Under the pieces are notes generated by a model, which saw only the letters and a program-made list of their open reading frames with translations, was not told where the DNA came from and made no database searches. A stretch of 26,475 bases of DNA from contig JBBIOU010000035.1 in assembly GCA_037443205.1 (NCBI GenBank), positions 1 to 26,475 of the forward strand. The letters are read 5' to 3'. This document shows, piece by piece, positions 15,818-23,433 of this stretch (within the stretch, counting starts at the first letter, position 1; each line of letters opens with the position of its first letter). The DNA comes from JBBIOU01 sp037443205 (GTDB taxonomy: Bacteria > Bacteroidota > Bacteroidia > Flavobacteriales_D > UBA2798). The position numbers were made by a program, and so were the translations under genes.

Positions 15818-16498
15818 TTATTTACTCATACCGTTAAACCCTTTTAAATACAATGGTTCGCAATAGGCAATGTTTTGCTTATGTCCGTGTAAAAAATTAG
15901 CGTATGCATCCGAAGCCATAAAACTAGCATCCGGCCATATATCTGGCAGATATTTTACCTGATGATTTTCTAATATATCCCTGCATTTAGCAGCACCATC
16001 ACCAAAAAAATAAATCCTATGCGATTGATAGTTACTCAAAAAAACGTCATCTATAATTACAGCTGCGGTATCCTTTATCACACGTAACTCAAAGTCAAAG
16101 AGTGCTGTATATACCTCCATCCTGCGTGCATCAATCATCGGGCATAATAAACTATCTTTCTCCATACCCGTTAGTTTTTTTTTAGCCTTCAAGGCCATCG
16201 TTTTTAAAGTATCTACATATATCAATGGTATATTGAGTACATAACACAAGGCTTTAGCTGTACTAAGTCCAATCCTTAACCCTGTATAAGAACCCGGACC
16301 ACAACTGAATGCAACCGCATTTAGTGCCCGGATGTCTAATCCTGCTGTTTTTAATAATTTAATAATTAATAAGTTCAGTTTTTCGGCATGCACATACTCA
16401 TCAGGCAAAACCAATTCATTAGCTAATACCTTCTCTCCCCTAGCCAGCGCAACAGAACAAGCTTTGGTTGAGGTTTCTATAAGTAAAATATAGGGCAT
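15818..16498 (-). CDS. tsaB: tRNA N6-threonylcarbamoyladenosine biosynthesis protein TsaB
   Basis: A 226-residue ASKHA-fold protein that partners TsaD (with TsaE and TsaC/SUA5) in making t6A37 in ANN-decoding tRNAs. Diagnostic parts are the N-terminal ILLIETSTKACSVALARG, HAEKLNLLI (41-49 region), and the strongly conserved AVAFSCGPGSYTGLRIGLSTAKALCYVLNIPLIYVDTLKTMA. The length is normal. As in other TsaB proteins it lacks the metal-binding HxxxH of TsaD. The start is fixed by the conserved MPYILLIET. The promoter lies only 8 bases upstream of the ATG, so the mRNA is probably nearly leaderless. Confidence 0.93.
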   Translation of the reverse strand: MPYILLIETSTKACSVALARGEKVLANELVLPDEYVHAEKLNLLIIKLLKTAGLDIRALNAVAFSCGPGSYTGLRIGLSTAKALCYVLNIPLIYVDTLKTMALKAKKKLTGMEKDSLLCPMIDARRMEVYTALFDFELRVIKDTAAVIIDDVFLSNYQSHRIYFFGDGAAKCRDILENHQVKYLPDIWPDASFMASDAYANFLHGHKQNIAYCEPLYLKGFNGMSK

Positions 16499-16506
16499 CC
16501 GTAGTG

Positions 16507-16534
16507 CAAAAGTAAGGCTTAGTCAAAAATACAA
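16507..16534 (-). promoter_or_regulatory. Promoter of tsaB with very short leader
   Basis: On the minus strand TTG (plus 16532-16534), a 17-base spacer and TACTTTTG (plus 16507-16514), an exact TAnnTTTG. The -7 box ends 8 bases before the ATG at 16498, so the expected transcript starts within a few bases of the start codon. Confidence 0.6.
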
Positions 16535-16604
16535 CACAGCTAAATAAAAATAACTTAAATTTAGGCAACCATAATTTAAGTTTAGCGTCAATAAATTGCA
16601 ACAA

Positions 16605-17135
16605 ATGAAAGCAATTAACCACATTGAAGAATTATTTTTAGAAGCGGATAAAGCTTTAGACGAGGGAAACCTTGCAGAGGGGAAAAAGCTGCTGGAAGAA
16701 ATACTCAGAGAAGAACCTTCTTACGGTAAAGCCCACAACCATTTAGGTTGGTTATATAAAACCAGGTTTCAGGATTATAATACTGCCGAAACACATTATA
16801 AATTAGCTTTAAAATTTGACCCCGACTACTCTGCCACCTACCTCAATTATGCCTACTTATTAAGAGATAGCGGGCGTTTAGACGAATTAGAACAAATATT
16901 AACCCGGGCGCTTAACATAAATGCACCTAATAAATGCGGTATATACGATGAATTTGGTTCTCTCTACGAACTGAGAGGACAATACAAACAAGCCATAAAA
17001 TATTATAAAAAAGCTATACAACATTGCCTCAACGATAAAATATTGGAAGAGTTAAAAGGACACATTAAGCGTTGCAGAAAAAAACGCAGTATGTTTGGTA
17101 AATTCAAACGAATGATAGAATATATAAATATCTGA
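16605..17135 (+). CDS. Tetratricopeptide repeat protein
   Basis: A 176-residue protein of helical TPR repeats, with no signal peptide. Repeat-like units include EEPSYGKAHNHLGWLYKTRFQDYNTAETHYKLAL, DPDYSATYLNYAYLLRDSGRLDELEQILTRAL and CGIYDEFGSLYELRGQYKQAIKYYKKAI, each with the TPR pattern of Gly/Tyr/Ala and a closing Pro/Asp or Asn. The tail is very basic (KGHIKRCRKKRSMFGKFKR). The ATG at 16605 is preferred over an in-frame TTG nine bases upstream. Probably a cytosolic protein-protein interaction scaffold; the partner is unknown. It is divergent from tsaB. Confidence 0.85.
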   Translation: MKAINHIEELFLEADKALDEGNLAEGKKLLEEILREEPSYGKAHNHLGWLYKTRFQDYNTAETHYKLALKFDPDYSATYLNYAYLLRDSGRLDELEQILTRALNINAPNKCGIYDEFGSLYELRGQYKQAIKYYKKAIQHCLNDKILEELKGHIKRCRKKRSMFGKFKRMIEYINI

Positions 17136-17233
17136 TTAAGGCATTATAAACCATTCGGTTTAATTATTTTAATCTTATTTTTTACCATATAAGCAAAACT
17201 TTATATATTCGCTGCCTGAAAAACATTTGATTT

Positions 17234-18109
17234 ATGCAAACTGCTAAACTTTTTAAAATTGCTTTATTATCTGCTCTACCGGTATTTATGTTAGCCTCTT
17301 GCGAAGGTAATGAAGAACCCAAAAACAACAGTAACGATGTAGTAAGTGACCAATTGCCTGTTGAAACAAATGAAGGAGAAGAGCTGCAGTCAAGTTTTCT
17401 TCCCTCTCCCCTGCAAGTTGCTATGATTTTTGATAAATCAGGGCTTGAATTTGATCCCTCTTTAGTAAATAACCCAAATAACTTGCAAAAATATACAACT
17501 AAATTCGAAAAATCATTGAATTTTGGTGCCTATTCGGCTGATTTGGCCTATGCCGTTTTAAACGAAAAATCGAAAGAAGCAGCCAAAACACTGAAAGTAG
17601 TTAAAGAATTAAGTTCCGAGATTGGTTTAAGCACAGTTTTCGATTCGGAAGATATTATGACAAGATTTGAAAAAAATATTTCCAATAAAGACTCTGTTCT
17701 CGATCTGCTGGTATTAATTGAAGAAAAAACTGATGATTATATTGAAGAAAACGGAGAACATGAATTAGGTGCAGTAATGTTTGCCGGTGCATGGATAGAA
17801 GGCATGTATATAGGCGCACGCTCTGCTATCAAAGAACAAAAGAAAAATAAAGATTTAGGAAATAAATTATCCGAACAAATGATTATTTGTGGCAACATCA
17901 TTAAAGAACTCGAAACCAAAGCCCAAAAATCTGCCGAAGTTGATAAACTTATTGCCGACATCAAAGCCATCAACGATTTATACCACAACTTTGAATCAGT
18001 TAAAAAAATGGAAGGTGATGCTGCCTACGAAGTAACACTTACCGAAGACGAAATGAACCAGCTTACCGGTAAAATTATTGATATAAGAAACTCTATTGTA
18101 AAAGAATAA
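17234..18109 (+). CDS. Lipoprotein of unknown function
   Basis: A 291-residue protein with a clear lipoprotein signal: a basic start, a hydrophobic core and lipobox LASC (Cys23), then an acidic Glu/Asn/Asp-rich linker to about residue 55. The remainder is mostly alpha-helical and charged, with NFGAYSADLAYAVLNEKSKEAAKTLKVVKELSSEIGLS and AGAWIEGMYIGARSAI as its most regular parts. I recognise no domain. An acidic stretch directly after Cys is reminiscent of the lipoprotein surface-export signals described in Bacteroidota, but the exact motif is not certain here. A -7-like TATATTCG lies at 17204-17211. The next gene begins 22 bases after its stop, so the two likely form an operon. Confidence 0.8.
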   Translation: MQTAKLFKIALLSALPVFMLASCEGNEEPKNNSNDVVSDQLPVETNEGEELQSSFLPSPLQVAMIFDKSGLEFDPSLVNNPNNLQKYTTKFEKSLNFGAYSADLAYAVLNEKSKEAAKTLKVVKELSSEIGLSTVFDSEDIMTRFEKNISNKDSVLDLLVLIEEKTDDYIEENGEHELGAVMFAGAWIEGMYIGARSAIKEQKKNKDLGNKLSEQMIICGNIIKELETKAQKSAEVDKLIADIKAINDLYHNFESVKKMEGDAAYEVTLTEDEMNQLTGKIIDIRNSIVKE

Positions 18110-18131
18110 ATCTGATAAAATAAACCCGCTT

Positions 18132-18680
18132 ATGAATACAAAAATCGCTTCTATATTGCTTACCTCCACTTTTATGGCATTTGTAAGCATAAATATTGCT
18201 CAGGTGTTAAATAAAAAAGACAAAGGCAAAAACACCCCCGCTGAAGAAGTGAGTAAGGTTACTGAGTTTAAACAAAAAAGCCGCGAAAATTTAAAACCTT
18301 ATCGCTACGATGCCTGTGCAGTTACACACTTTTCGTTTAGCGCATACGAGCAAAGCAAAGAAGTTGAACTATTGCTCTTCAGCGGTACCGAATACAAGTT
18401 GTGTTTTAACACCGAAGGAACTCCTAAACCCATAGGTATTCGGATTTATGACAAACCTTCGGGCAATCAAACACGCGCGCTCATCTACGAAGAACAAAAC
18501 GTGCAAGGCAGAGATGTTAATATTATTACAGCCGACTTAGAAAAAAAATATAAAGAAATGAAAAAAAGCGAATCGGCTACTTTAAAAAGACTTTACATCA
18601 ATTACCTCATTCCGGCTAACGAAACCAAAGAACCACTCAAAGGTTTTGCAATTGTTTCGTACGGTTATAAAAATGTTTAA
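18132..18680 (+). CDS. Exported protein of unknown function
   Basis: A 182-residue protein with an N-terminal signal peptide (MNTKIASILLTSTFMAFVSINIAQ), probably cleaved near residue 23-24. It continues with a Lys-rich linker and a compact domain with ACAVTHFSFSAYEQSKEVELLLFSGTEYKLCFN, GIRIYDKP and LIYEEQNVQGRDVNII. Two Cys (in DACAV and KLCFN) could form a disulfide. No family is recognised. It follows the lipoprotein gene closely and is closed by a strong terminator, so the pair is probably one transcript. Confidence 0.78.
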   Translation: MNTKIASILLTSTFMAFVSINIAQVLNKKDKGKNTPAEEVSKVTEFKQKSRENLKPYRYDACAVTHFSFSAYEQSKEVELLLFSGTEYKLCFNTEGTPKPIGIRIYDKPSGNQTRALIYEEQNVQGRDVNIITADLEKKYKEMKKSESATLKRLYINYLIPANETKEPLKGFAIVSYGYKNV

Positions 18681-18697
18681 TAAATAATACTGTTTGC

Positions 18698-18727
18698 AAA
18701 AGCCATCCTAAAACGGATGGCTTTTTT
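18698..18727 (+). terminator. Intrinsic terminator
   Basis: Perfect arms AAAAGCCATCC (18698-18708) and GGATGGCTTTT (18715-18725) with a 6-base loop and a following T-run. It closes the two-gene envelope operon just before the thrS promoter. Confidence 0.92.
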
Positions 18728-18730
18728 ATT

Positions 18731-18738
18731 TATCTTTG
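18731..18738 (+). promoter_or_regulatory. -7 box of the thrS operon
   Basis: TATCTTTG is an exact TAnnTTTG match directly after the preceding terminator and 34 bases before the thrS ATG. The -33 region would lie inside the terminator stem, where no TTG is seen. Confidence 0.55.
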
Positions 18739-18772
18739 CAAGCCATAAAATTAACCTATGTTGTAAATAGGC

Positions 18773-20767
18773 ATGATAAAAATTACTCTACCCGATGGTT
18801 CCGTTCGCGAGTATGCTAAAGGAACCACAGCAATGCAAATTGCACAATCAATCAGCGAAGCACTGGCACGCAATGTACTGGCTGCCGAAATCAACGGAAA
18901 AGTATGTGATGCAGCATCACCTATACAGCAAGATGCTACGCTAAAGTTGTTAACCTGGAACGATGAACAAGGTAAAGCCACCCTTTGGCACTCCTCGGCA
19001 CACCTCATGGCCGAAGCACTCGAAGCCTTTTATCCGGGAATAAAATTTGGCATCGGTCCACCCATCGAAAACGGCTTCTATTACGATGTTGACCCCGGTA
19101 AGCACCATATTTCGGATGCTGACTTTAAACGCATAGAAGATAAAATGCTTGAACTTGCCCGTCAAAAAAATACCTATCAGCGCAAAGAAGTTAGCAAAGC
19201 CGAAGCCATTAAATACTTTACCGAAAAAGGTGATGAATACAAACTGGATTTACTCGAAAATCTGCAAGACGGCACCATAACCTTTTATACACAAGGCAAT
19301 TTTACCGATTTGTGCAAAGGTCCCCACATCCCCGACACCTCGCACATTAAAGCCGTAAAATTACTCTCTGTAGCAGGAGCGTACTGGAAAGGTGATGAAA
19401 AGAACAAACAACTGGTACGTATTTACGGCATAAGCTTTCCTAAACAAAAAGAACTTGATGATTATTTAAAATTGCTGGAAGAAGCTAAAAAACGTGACCA
19501 TCGCAAATTAGGTAAAGAGTTAGAATTGTTTACCTTTTCGCAGCAAGTAGGCATGGGACTGCCCTTATGGTTACCCAAAGGTACAGCCCTTAGAGAACGC
19601 CTGGAAAACTTTATGCGCCATGCCCAAAAAAAAGCCGGCTACCTGCAGGTAGTTACTCCGCACATCGCACACAAAAATCTATACATTACCTCCGGACATT
19701 ACGAAAAATATGGTAAAGACTCCTTTCAACCCATACAAACCCCGCAAGAAGGAGAAGAGTTTTTTTTAAAACCCATGAACTGCCCTCATCACTGCGAAAT
19801 TTACAAGTCCAACCCACGCTCTTATAAAGATTTACCCCTTCGCTTAGCTGAATTCGGAACCGTGTACCGGTACGAACAAAGCGGTGAACTGCACGGTTTA
19901 ACACGCGTAAGAGGATTTACCCAGGATGACGCACATATCTTTTGCCGGCCCGACCAGGTTGAGGATGAGTTTAAAAAAGTAATAGACCTGGTACTATATG
20001 TTTTTAATGCCTTGAATTTTACCGACTACATTGCACAAATATCGCTGCGCGACCCCGAAAATAAAACAAAATACATCGGCAGCGAAGAAAACTGGAATAA
20101 AGCCGAACAAGCCATTATCAATGCAGCCCGCGATAAAGGCCTGAAAACTGTTGTTGAAACAGGCGAAGCTGCATTTTATGGCCCTAAACTCGATTTTATG
20201 GTACGCGATGCCATAGGCAGAAAGTGGCAATTAGGCACCATACAGGTTGATTATAACCTGCCCGAACGCTTTGAACTTGAATATACCGGCAGCGACAACC
20301 AAAAACACCGTCCGGTAATGATACACCGCGCACCTTTTGGCTCGTTAGAAAGATTTGTAGCGGTGCTCATCGAACATTGTGCAGGTAACTTTCCACTCTG
20401 GCTCAGCCCCGAACAAGCCATTATTTTACCTATTAGCGAAAAATATAACGATTATGCACACAAACTTTCAAATGTTTTAAAAAATTACGATATTCGCGCC
20501 CTCGTTGATGAAAGGAACGAGAAAATAGGCAAAAAAATTCGCGATGCCGAAGTAAAAAAAATACCCTATATGCTTGTAGTAGGCGAAAAAGAACAGGCAG
20601 AAAACAAGGTATCGGTAAGAAAGCATGGCGATGGCGACAAAGGAATAATGCCGGTAGAACAATTTGTTAATTACCTGCAAATGAAATTGACGCACTGCTT
20701 GCCAAAAATTAAAAATGTTAAACTAAAAAATAAAAACTATAGCACTGCAAGAAAAGCAAACATTTAA
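18773..20767 (+). CDS. thrS: Threonyl-tRNA synthetase
   Basis: A 664-residue class II synthetase that charges tRNA-Thr. The TGS domain is at 1-62 (ITLPDGSVREYAKGTTAMQIA). The editing domain has HSSAH at 73-77 and the later LCKGPHIPDT. The catalytic core has the zinc Cys337 in MNCPHHCEIY, motif 2 in FGTVYRYEQSGELHGLTRVRGFTQDDAHIF, and motif 3 in HRAPFGSLERFVAVLIEH. The C-terminal anticodon-binding domain begins about residue 545. The length is normal except for a basic tail of about 20 residues (KNVKLKNKNYSTARKANI) that overlaps the start of infC. It is first gene of the translation operon thrS-infC-rpmI-rplT. Confidence 0.97.
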   Translation: MIKITLPDGSVREYAKGTTAMQIAQSISEALARNVLAAEINGKVCDAASPIQQDATLKLLTWNDEQGKATLWHSSAHLMAEALEAFYPGIKFGIGPPIENGFYYDVDPGKHHISDADFKRIEDKMLELARQKNTYQRKEVSKAEAIKYFTEKGDEYKLDLLENLQDGTITFYTQGNFTDLCKGPHIPDTSHIKAVKLLSVAGAYWKGDEKNKQLVRIYGISFPKQKELDDYLKLLEEAKKRDHRKLGKELELFTFSQQVGMGLPLWLPKGTALRERLENFMRHAQKKAGYLQVVTPHIAHKNLYITSGHYEKYGKDSFQPIQTPQEGEEFFLKPMNCPHHCEIYKSNPRSYKDLPLRLAEFGTVYRYEQSGELHGLTRVRGFTQDDAHIFCRPDQVEDEFKKVIDLVLYVFNALNFTDYIAQISLRDPENKTKYIGSEENWNKAEQAIINAARDKGLKTVVETGEAAFYGPKLDFMVRDAIGRKWQLGTIQVDYNLPERFELEYTGSDNQKHRPVMIHRAPFGSLERFVAVLIEHCAGNFPLWLSPEQAIILPISEKYNDYAHKLSNVLKNYDIRALVDERNEKIGKKIRDAEVKKIPYMLVVGEKEQAENKVSVRKHGDGDKGIMPVEQFVNYLQMKLTHCLPKIKNVKLKNKNYSTARKANI

Positions 20768-21293
20768 AAAGCCGCAAAAAGAAGAAGGCTACAGAATAAA
20801 CGAAAAAATTACGGCCCGCGAAGTTCGTTTGGTTGGCGAAGGAATTGAGCCTAAAATTTATTCTTTGGCACAGGCATTAAAAATAGCACAGGAACAGGAA
20901 CTTGATTTGGTAGAAATATCTCCCAATGCCGTGCCCCCTGTTTGTAAAGTTATAGATTACAAAAAGTTTCTTTACGAACAAAAAAAGAAACAAAAAGAAC
21001 AAAAAGCCAAACAGGCTAAAATAGTTGTTAAGGAAATCAGATTCGGACCTAATACCGATGACCACGATTTTAACTTTAAACTAAAACACGCCATTGGTTT
21101 TTTGCAGGAAGGAGCTAAAGTGCGTGCCTTTGTGTTGTTTAAAGGACGCTCCATCGTATTCAGAGAAATAGGTGAAATACTTTTGCTGAAGTTCGCACAG
21201 GCTCTCGAAGAATATGGTGTGGTAGAAAAACTACCCTCAATGGAAGGTAAGAAAATGTTTATACTTATCAATCCAAAGAAAAAAGGAAAATAA
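20739..21293 (+). CDS. infC: Translation initiation factor IF-3 with AUA start
   Basis: From the proposed start it has 184 residues, normal for IF-3. The N-domain is YRINEKITAREVRLVGEGIEPKIYSLAQALKIAQEQELDLVEISPNAVPPVCKVIDYKKFLYEQKKK. The C-domain is VVKEIRFGPNTDDHDFNFKLKHAIGFLQEGAKVRAFVLFKGR and so on. No ATG, GTG or TTG lies in frame between an upstream TAA (20724-20726) and the conserved RINEKI. The most sensible start is ATA at 20739, where the peptide then reads xALQEKQTF as in related IF-3 proteins that open with MALQ. A second ATA lies at 20730. IF-3 genes are known for AUU-type starts through which IF-3 represses its own synthesis; the same control is inferred. The start lies within the end of thrS, a 29-base overlap. 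Confidence 0.93.
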   Translation: MALQEKQTFKKPQKEEGYRINEKITAREVRLVGEGIEPKIYSLAQALKIAQEQELDLVEISPNAVPPVCKVIDYKKFLYEQKKKQKEQKAKQAKIVVKEIRFGPNTDDHDFNFKLKHAIGFLQEGAKVRAFVLFKGRSIVFREIGEILLLKFAQALEEYGVVEKLPSMEGKKMFILINPKKKGK

Positions 21294-21317
21294 AGGTTTA
21301 ATATAATATATACAACT

Positions 21318-21512
21318 ATGCCAAAAATGAAAACAAATGCCAGTGCCAAAAAAAGGTTTAAAATAACCGGTACCGGTAAAATTAAGCGTAAACAGGCCTT
21401 TAAACGCCACATTTTAACTAAAAAGTCAACCAAACGCAAACGTCATTTAACAGCAGACGTATTGGTACACAAAAGTGATATGAATAATATCAAGGCTTTA
21501 TTGTGCATGTAA
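21318..21512 (+). CDS. rpmI: 50S ribosomal protein L35
   Basis: 64 residues, very basic, with the L35 signature MPKMKTNASAKKRFKITGTGKIKRKQAFKRHILTKKSTKRKR. It lies 24 bases after infC in the conserved infC-rpmI-rplT order. It is a structural protein of the large subunit that contacts 23S rRNA. Confidence 0.97.
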   Translation: MPKMKTNASAKKRFKITGTGKIKRKQAFKRHILTKKSTKRKRHLTADVLVHKSDMNNIKALLCM

Positions 21513-21620
21513 TTTACGTTCTTAAAAAAGGTTCAACATGTTTAACCCGGGAGTTTAGTAAACAAGCGTTTTCTACCTTAAAATGAAAACCACTAACTAC
21601 CAAAAACAAAAAATTAAATT

Positions 21621-21965
21621 ATGCCACGCAGTAAAAACAAAGTAGCATCAAAAGCAAGAAGAAAAAGAGTATTGGCCGCAGCCAAAGGTTACTGGGGACG
21701 TGCCAAAAATGTTTACACCGTTGCTAAAAACGTTGTAGAAAAAGCAGGCGTACACGCCTACGCAGGACGCAAACAAAAGAAACGTCTGTACAGAGGAATC
21801 TGGATACAGCGTATTAATGCAGCCGTTAGACCATACGGCATGAGTTACAGCGAATTTATCGGTAAAGTAAATGCCAAAGGCATTGAAATTAATCGTAAGG
21901 CATTGGCCGATTTAGCGCTAAATAACCCCGATGCATTTAAAGCAATTGTAGAAAAAGTAAAATAA
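21621..21965 (+). CDS. rplT: 50S ribosomal protein L20
   Basis: 114 residues, normal length. N-terminal MPRSKNKVASKARRKRVLAAAKGYWGRAKNVYTVAKN is the extended RNA-binding tail; RKQKKRLYRGIWIQRINAAVRPYGMSYSEFI is the conserved globular core. It is needed early in 50S assembly. In other bacteria L20 represses its own operon by binding the mRNA. A 108-base gap to rpmI is longer than elsewhere in the operon and could hold such a leader, but I see no clear structure in it. It is last gene of the operon; no intrinsic terminator is evident downstream. Confidence 0.97.
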   Translation: MPRSKNKVASKARRKRVLAAAKGYWGRAKNVYTVAKNVVEKAGVHAYAGRKQKKRLYRGIWIQRINAAVRPYGMSYSEFIGKVNAKGIEINRKALADLALNNPDAFKAIVEKVK

Positions 21966-22007
21966 AAATTACTTATCCTTCATCACAAAAGCCCGTCAAA
22001 AATAAAC

Positions 22008-22382
22008 TGCACCCAAAAATTTAGACAAATTTAGAATTAATTTTGTTAATGATGAACTCGGTATTGTACCGGGCTCATTCTTCTTAGAATGAGTTTTATT
22101 CTGCCATGGTTATAGTAGTGGATATAGTCCTTAATTACTTCTTTCAATTGAACAATGGAATCGTATTTTTTCAAATGAAAAAGTTCTGATTTTAGTATCC
22201 CAAAGAAATTTTCAATCACGGCATTGTCCAAGCAATTTCATTTTCTAGACAAGCTTTGGGTGATGCCTTTTTGTTCTAGTTTGTATTGGTATTGCTTCAT
22301 TTGATATTGCCAGCCTTGGTCTGAATGTAACAACAAGTCTTGGGATGGTTTTACTTTCTTAAATGCTTTGTCCAACATATTC
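22008..22382 (-). pseudogene. 3' remnant of an IS3-family transposase (OrfB) with terminal repeat
   Basis: On the minus strand the frame reads LLLHSDQGWQYQMKQYQYKLEQKGITQSLSRK, then TGA, then NCLDNAVIENFFGILKSELF and so on to MSPVQYRVHH. This is the end of an IS3-family (IS150-like) DDE transposase. The second catalytic Asp (HSDQGWQY) and the Glu (DNAVIENFFGILK) are present. The stop replaces the Gly of the family's SRKGNCxDNA motif and is a single-base change from GGA. The terminal repeat TGCACCCAAAAATTTAGAC starts at 22008. The other end and OrfA are missing: the match stops at about 22382, where dispersed repeat copy 3 begins. It is inactive. Confidence 0.88.
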
Positions 22383-22383
22383 A

Positions 22384-22517
22384 TCCCACATTACGCATTA
22401 GTATGCGTAATGTTCGCCTGATGGCGGATAACCCAAATCCCACACGGCACTCAACACACTCAGTCCGCCTCTGGCGGAAAATTTGGATTTATTTCAAATT
22501 TGTAATGCTGAATTTGG
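22384..22517 (+). repeat. Dispersed three-hairpin repeat, copy 3
   Basis: A full-length copy with inverted repeats TTACGCAT/ATGCGTAA (about 22391-22410), CGCC/GGCG around TGAT (about 22415-22426) and TCCGCC/GGCGGA around TCT (about 22464-22478), then an A/T-rich end AAATTTGGATTTATTTCAAATTTG and AATGCTGAATTTGG. It matches copy 1 (opposite orientation) end to end and copy 2 in part. It abuts the truncated IS3 remnant. Confidence 0.82.
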
Positions 22518-22746
22518 CATAAATGGCATTGGGGTATTATTGGCACAGAAAGGCTCCTGTTTGTACCACGCTGCATTTCCGCACAAGCGGGTTTTGATTA
22601 CCTATCCTATAACTTGTAAAGCTTTTACTCATAATGCCAAAAATAATAAATGCCAGTTACAAACTGGCACATACTAAACATTTTATTTACATTGAAGTTA
22701 CGCTGTGCTAAACTCCAACGAGCGGGGGGGCTTCACAAGAGATATT
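22518..22746. other. Intergenic region after the RHS island
   Basis: No gene was found. It holds an intrinsic-terminator-like hairpin (22651-22669) and an unusual G-run (GCGGGGGGGC near 22720-22730) in an otherwise AT-rich context. Short open frames on both strands have no family resemblance. Confidence 0.5.
22639..22669 (-). terminator. Terminator-like hairpin downstream of the RHS island
   Basis: Perfect arms TGCCAGTT (22651-22658) and AACTGGCA (22662-22669) around a 3-base loop. On the minus strand it is followed by TTTATTATTTTT, so it suits transcripts coming from the RHS island. Confidence 0.65.
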
Positions 22747-23397
22747 TTACATTAACCAAACAATATTAATTGTATCTCCGTTTTTAATTGAGAAGCCAAT
22801 AAAAACATTATTCAAATTTAGGAAGAAAGCAACAATATAATAATTTGTAAATGATAATTCATAAGAAAAAACCCTTATAAAATCAATACCTTTTTCTACA
22901 TGTATAGTATCCAAAAAAGAGAATCTATATCCACTTCGTAAATTAATACACATTAAGTGAGTCAAATCATCAGGTTTTTTACCTTCAAACAAGATTTTAC
23001 GTTCATTAAAATATTCAGCGCAGGTGTCAATAAAAAATATTTCAGATTCCAACATTGAAACATAGTGATCAAAAAACACATGAGTTCCGTCTGTTATAAT
23101 CATTTTGTGGTATAGCTTTTTATTAAAATGCAATGAATCTAGAACATACATCTGATACTTGTTCCCAATATTATCACAATAAATATGTTCTTTTTTTGCA
23201 ATAAAATCTTCCCGCAAATATTTATTGTGTGCAGTGGGAAATAATTTATACCACAAAGAGTCCGATTTAACATTTTCAAAAGTTGGTATTAACTCCAAAT
23301 TCGGCTCACCATAATCTGAATTAAACCCATTATTACTTATAGAAATTTTGATACAAATTAATATAATAATTAAACAATATAATATAATGTTTTTCAT
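22747..23397 (-). CDS. Secreted or membrane-anchored protein, putative immunity partner of the preceding RHS tip
   Basis: A 216-residue protein from the preferred ATG at 23397. MKNIILYCLIIILICIKISIS is a signal peptide or membrane anchor, with AAGGAAA a few bases before this ATG. An in-frame ATG at 23418 would add seven residues and spoil the signal. The mature part is polar with aromatic-rich strands (SDSLWYKLFPTAHNKYLRED, IHVEKGIDFIRVFSYELSFTNYYIVAFF) and two Cys (IYCDNIG, DTCAEYF). No family is recognised. It follows the RHS tip at 23434-24744 by about 36 bases on the same strand. The immunity role is inferred from this position only. Confidence 0.72.
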   Translation of the reverse strand: MKNIILYCLIIILICIKISISNNGFNSDYGEPNLELIPTFENVKSDSLWYKLFPTAHNKYLREDFIAKKEHIYCDNIGNKYQMYVLDSLHFNKKLYHKMIITDGTHVFFDHYVSMLESEIFFIDTCAEYFNERKILFEGKKPDDLTHLMCINLRSGYRFSFLDTIHVEKGIDFIRVFSYELSFTNYYIVAFFLNLNNVFIGFSIKNGDTINIVWLM

Positions 23398-23433
23398 TAT
23401 TTTCCTTGAATTTAACATAATCGAATAAAATAA

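Noticed and set aside
18731..18772. T-box or other leader riboswitch before thrS
   Set aside because: Only about 35 bases separate the -7 box from the ATG, too short for such a leader.
22483..22677. Short plus-strand frames after repeat copy 3
   Set aside because: They begin inside the dispersed repeat and have no recognisable features.
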